This document shows, piece after piece, positions 32,164 through 34,642 of a stretch of 34,642 nucleotides of DNA. The first letter of the stretch is position 1; the number at the start of each line of letters is the position of its first letter. The notes under the pieces are model-generated. The model ran no database searches and was not told the DNA's origin. It was given only the letters and a program-made list of their open reading frames with translations. The DNA is from Fibrobacter sp. (lineage in GTDB: Bacteria; Fibrobacterota; Fibrobacteria; Fibrobacterales; Fibrobacteraceae), in NCBI RefSeq assembly GCF_017545445.1, contig NZ_JAFWOM010000113.1, positions 1 to 34,642 on the forward strand, read 5' to 3'. The translations under genes were made by a program, and so were the position numbers.

Positions 32164-34065
32164 CTATTTTAAAAGTTCATAATAAAATCTATCCGTACTA
32201 TCTTTTATACATAAAATAACAGCATCTTCATAATTTCCGGCATCGTCTTCGTTTTTCGTGAACAGCAACGGTTTTCCTTTTGAATTGGTCATCGTCTGAT
32301 ATATATAATAACCTTTCTCCTCGCCATTTCTATAAAGCACAAGATTCACCGGTTTAAAATCGTATGGAGTTTTGTCTTCTTTCCAAAGGTTCAAACGAAC
32401 TTTCAGCGACTTTTTTCTAGTCTTGGGACTTTTTTTCACATAGACCTTGGCAACTCTCGCAAAATTGCTATTCGCAAAATAGGAACGAATCCAATCGTTT
32501 GGGATAGAGTTGATAAGCGGAATCGCAGGATTTTCAGGAGCAACCGTTCCGTTTTCTTGAAGATCCCCATATACAATATTTGAGGAAGTCACAGAAACCA
32601 AGCCCGTAAGCAAAACTTTGCCTTTACGTACAACAGCAGAATCAGTTTTCGATTTACGATTGGTTCCCAATTTCAAAGGCCAAGACTCGACAAGAATTTC
32701 GCTCTTATCTATTTCCACTTTACCTTTTGGCGATGATCTATCAGAATTTGATTTAACTGTTTTATTTTCGCTCCATTTGGCGTTATTGCCGATGTTGCGA
32801 ACTAAACGGAAACCGGCGGGTTTTCCACCATTATAATTTGAAGTGTAGAATCCATAGTGAACCCATTTCCAATAAGGCGACGTATCAAAAGAATTTCTTT
32901 CATAAGTTTTTTTGACATAATTATCCCCACCCTTTAAACAAGACGGTCGACCTTTAAGAAATCGAAAAGGATTTTTTTCTTCAAATAAAACATGTTCTTC
33001 AACAAGACCAAATATGTCGTATAGGCCATATCCATTTGGAAGCAATTGTCCCACGGGTTCTGAAACTTCAAATTCTTGCCATGTGTCAAATCGAGCGTAT
33101 TTGGAAGCTTCTTCAAATGTAACAGAAGAGTCTCCCCAAGGTGCACTATTTTTTTTATCTCCGCCACGAGCAAATATCATCCATTCATCATAATAAGGAA
33201 GCCTATATCCATCAGATGATTTATCTACAGTAACTTGGATTAACCGGTCTTTACTCTTACTTAAATCAAAAAAGCCAATAATATAATGACCTTTTGATAA
33301 AATTTTTTGTTCTTCTTGTTCGTCTGTTTTAGAAAATTTATAATATGGTTTTAAACCTTCTCGAATGCTGCGGGCGTTTGCATATTTCATCGCTTGTAGT
33401 AAGAAAACTGTACACGCAGCAGTATCTTTGGGCATGCAATTTTTGTTTCGTTCACTTCTCTTTTTCCTTTCCATCCATTGATTTGCATATTTTTGAAGTC
33501 TTGAATTTGCAAGAGATGGTTCCATAGAAATCGAATCCCACATTAATTGTGTGATTTCACAATTTGTTACTGGGTACTTATCTACTAAATAAGAACCTGT
33601 AACTGATATAAGTCTTTCAGGATCTTCTTCAACTGGATTGCTGCTTATTATCCGTTTTAATACAGAGTCTTTTCCTCTGAATTCGTTATAACCTATGAGA
33701 ACCTCTTCATTCTTGAAATCCAGATACTTCATCCCGACCGCTAAATTGATTTTGTAGGAACTATCAGTGTCGAAAAATTTCACATTGATTGCGCTGACAC
33801 CAATAAGCGTTGGAACTCGAACTTTCAAACAGGATTCACCAAGAACTATAGAATCTAGCGTAGTATTCCATACTCGTACTTTGGAGTCGATACAAATTTT
33901 TACAATTTCATTCTTCTCGACTTCAAGCCAAGTTTCGACTTTTAAAGAACCTCGATTTAAAGCGATATATTTTTCCCTATCTGAGCAGGCTGTACAAAAT
34001 AGTGTGCAAGCCATGCAGAGAAACATACATAAAGCCGACATTTTTATTTTCAAAATATTCATCAT
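32164..34065 (-). CDS. SUMF1/FGE-like lipoprotein J, long form with C-terminal extension
   Basis: 633 residues from the ATG at 34065 (ATG at 34062 also possible; a weak GGATGG ribosome site lies 7 nt before 34065). The lipoprotein signal is almost identical to that of I. Motifs: ETWLEVEKNE, DKYPVTNCE, CMPKDTAA, SSDGYRLPYYDEWMIFARGGD, APWGD, GQLLPNGYGLYDIFGLVEEHV, CLKGGDN, GFRLVRNIGNNAKW. After a charged linker (about 405-440) comes the extension shared with paralog A: SIPNDWIRSYF, LKVRLNLWKEDKTPYDF, LLFTKNEDDAGNYEDAVILCIK, DRFYYELLK. The 5' end shares DNA with I (signal peptide region), again pointing to recombination between copies. Outer-membrane or periplasmic lipoprotein; function unknown. 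Confidence 0.85.
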   Translation of the reverse strand: MMNILKIKMSALCMFLCMACTLFCTACSDREKYIALNRGSLKVETWLEVEKNEIVKICIDSKVRVWNTTLDSIVLGESCLKVRVPTLIGVSAINVKFFDTDSSYKINLAVGMKYLDFKNEEVLIGYNEFRGKDSVLKRIISSNPVEEDPERLISVTGSYLVDKYPVTNCEITQLMWDSISMEPSLANSRLQKYANQWMERKKRSERNKNCMPKDTAACTVFLLQAMKYANARSIREGLKPYYKFSKTDEQEEQKILSKGHYIIGFFDLSKSKDRLIQVTVDKSSDGYRLPYYDEWMIFARGGDKKNSAPWGDSSVTFEEASKYARFDTWQEFEVSEPVGQLLPNGYGLYDIFGLVEEHVLFEEKNPFRFLKGRPSCLKGGDNYVKKTYERNSFDTSPYWKWVHYGFYTSNYNGGKPAGFRLVRNIGNNAKWSENKTVKSNSDRSSPKGKVEIDKSEILVESWPLKLGTNRKSKTDSAVVRKGKVLLTGLVSVTSSNIVYGDLQENGTVAPENPAIPLINSIPNDWIRSYFANSNFARVAKVYVKKSPKTRKKSLKVRLNLWKEDKTPYDFKPVNLVLYRNGEEKGYYIYQTMTNSKGKPLLFTKNEDDAGNYEDAVILCIKDSTDRFYYELLK

Positions 34066-34084
34066 AGTCAAACCATCCGCTATT

Positions 34085-34197
34085 CTAGCAAGTCATAATA
34101 AAATCTATCCGTAAACTTTTTCACCAGAATTTTTATCCGAGCATGCAACGCAGAAAAAAGCATATAAAGACAACACTACAGTTTTCAAGATATTCAT
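34085..34197 (-). pseudogene. Deletion relic of a third long-form SUMF1-like lipoprotein
   Basis: An ATG at 34197 with a strong ribosome site (GGGAGGTG at 34203-34210) starts a lipoprotein signal, MNILKTVVLSLYAFFCVAC, then SDKNSGEKVYG and a stop at 34105. In a second frame the same DNA continues KFTDRFYYDLLE and stops at 34085, matching the C-terminus of J. So nearly the whole gene was removed, joining its two ends out of frame. A 30-residue lipopeptide could still be made. It sits first in the operon with J and I, so their transcription may start upstream of it. Confidence 0.72.
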
Positions 34198-34303
34198 ATA
34201 AACACCTCCCAAATTGATTTTATAAAAGCAACCTACAAAATCAAATTCAAGAGAAGCGGCGTTCGGAATGAATTAGTGTGTAAAATAAAATTGTGCTTTT
34301 TAA
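34198..34303 (-). promoter_or_regulatory. Likely promoter region of the lipoprotein operon (relic-J-I)
   Basis: The minus strand contains a TTGATTTTG...CTTTTATAAAAT region (about 34213-34245) upstream of the ribosome site GGGAGGTG. A TATAAA-like -10 box is plausible; the -35 match is weak. Confidence 0.3.
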
Positions 34304-34504
34304 CTATTCGTTCCAGATGTCGTTCGGGAGTTTTCCGATATCGCGAAAGTCGAGCTTGCCGCTTGTCGCAGAATTCATGCTCACGAGGCGTGCCAAAGGC
34401 TTGCCAGCGCGTTCAATGACGATTTCTTCATCCTTGATGGCGACCTGGTTCAAGAGCGTCCCAAAATTCTGACGCATATCCATTGCAGAAACTACTTTCG
34501 ACAC
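34304..34504 (-). CDS. Phd/YefM-family antitoxin, apparently orphan
   Basis: 66 residues from a GTG at 34504, chosen because AAGGA lies 6 nt upstream and the Phd fold begins there (SKVVSAMDMRQNFGTLLNQV, then EEIVIERAGKPLARLV). Upstream residues of the longer frame (poly-Ile) are not family-like. Phd/YefM proteins bind DNA through this N-terminal fold, repress their own operon and neutralise a toxin through the C-terminus (here KLDFRDIGKLPNDIWNE). The toxin is usually encoded immediately downstream, but no gene follows before the lipoprotein relic, so the partner is lost or elsewhere. A PIN or RelE-type partner cannot be inferred. Confidence 0.75.
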   Translation of the reverse strand: MSKVVSAMDMRQNFGTLLNQVAIKDEEIVIERAGKPLARLVSMNSATSGKLDFRDIGKLPNDIWNE

Positions 34505-34563
34505 GACGAGTCCTTTTTGTACCAATTTAATTATTATTATAATTAACGTCAAAACGCTTGAAG

Positions 34564-34642
34564 AAGACGCCCGCCTTCGCGGGCATGACAAAGCAAAAGA
34601 TGATCCCGGAACGGAGTCCGGGATGACATCAGGGTGGACATG
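34564..34642. repeat. Hairpin-rich intergenic repeat at window edge
   Basis: Two hairpins: GCCCGC-CTTC-GCGGGC (34569-34584) and ATCCCGGA-ACGGAG-TCCGGGAT (34603-34624), followed by GACATCAGGGTGGACATG. Related words occur at 16198-16226 and 28411-28431. It probably continues past the window. Confidence 0.55.

Overview
The window looks like a chromosomal segment of a Fibrobacter (F. succinogenes-type) genome. The reasons are two lipoproteins with the Fibrobacter major paralogous (FISUMP, TIGR02145-like) domain, secreted proteins with long Ser-rich linkers, a family 8 glycoside hydrolase and a Trp-rich secreted protein that both end in type IX secretion (T9SS)-like C-terminal domains, and a large in-place paralogous family. 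No rRNA, tRNA, CRISPR array, insertion sequence or phage gene was recognised. Species assignment is an inference.

Layout. (1) 25-1875: AlgJ/AlgX-like SGNH protein with an Ala/Asn/Gly repeat insert. (2) 2121-16127, all on the minus strand: an AT-rich array of eight paralogous exported proteins with a SUMF1/FGE-like (C-type-lectin-fold) domain. In transcription order they are H (lipoprotein), G, F, E, D, C, B, then an unrelated AAA-ATPase/PD-(D/E)XK gene, then A. Consecutive array genes are separated by a hairpin plus T6 terminator lying 15-19 nt before the next ATG. An almost invariant element, TTTTGTATATTCAATTGT, directly abuts each ATG. F carries an in-frame TGA and B is frameshifted at a nine-base homopolymer. 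(3) 16438-20874, plus strand: a giant fused acyl-CoA dehydratase activase-type protein. (4) 20973-28077: two FISUMP lipoproteins, a five-module Trp/Cys-rich protein on Ser-Val-Glu linkers, and a GH8 enzyme. This is a cell-surface/polysaccharide region. (5) 28507-30734: groES-groEL behind a textbook sigma-54 promoter sequence. (6) 30748-34197, minus strand: a second, operon-like group of the same SUMF1-like family, all lipoproteins: two full genes (I, J), an almost completely deleted relic, and an out-of-frame tail behind I showing that I lost its C-terminal extension. (7) 34304-34504: an orphan Phd/YefM-type antitoxin, then a repeat at the window edge.

The most unusual content is the expanding and decaying SUMF1-like family: ten recognisable members plus one relic, sharing the N-terminal signature WLEVEKNE, three conserved cysteines and a near-constant GFRLIRNIGNNAKW tail, with variable sequence between. 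The usual FGE catalytic cysteine pair is absent. Conserved ends with a variable centre, one terminator/start cassette per gene, broken copies and deletion relics suggest repeated recombination. Their function is unknown. Intergenic DNA also holds dispersed heptanucleotide (GTAGGAA/GTAGACA) repeat tracts and hairpin-rich repeat units.
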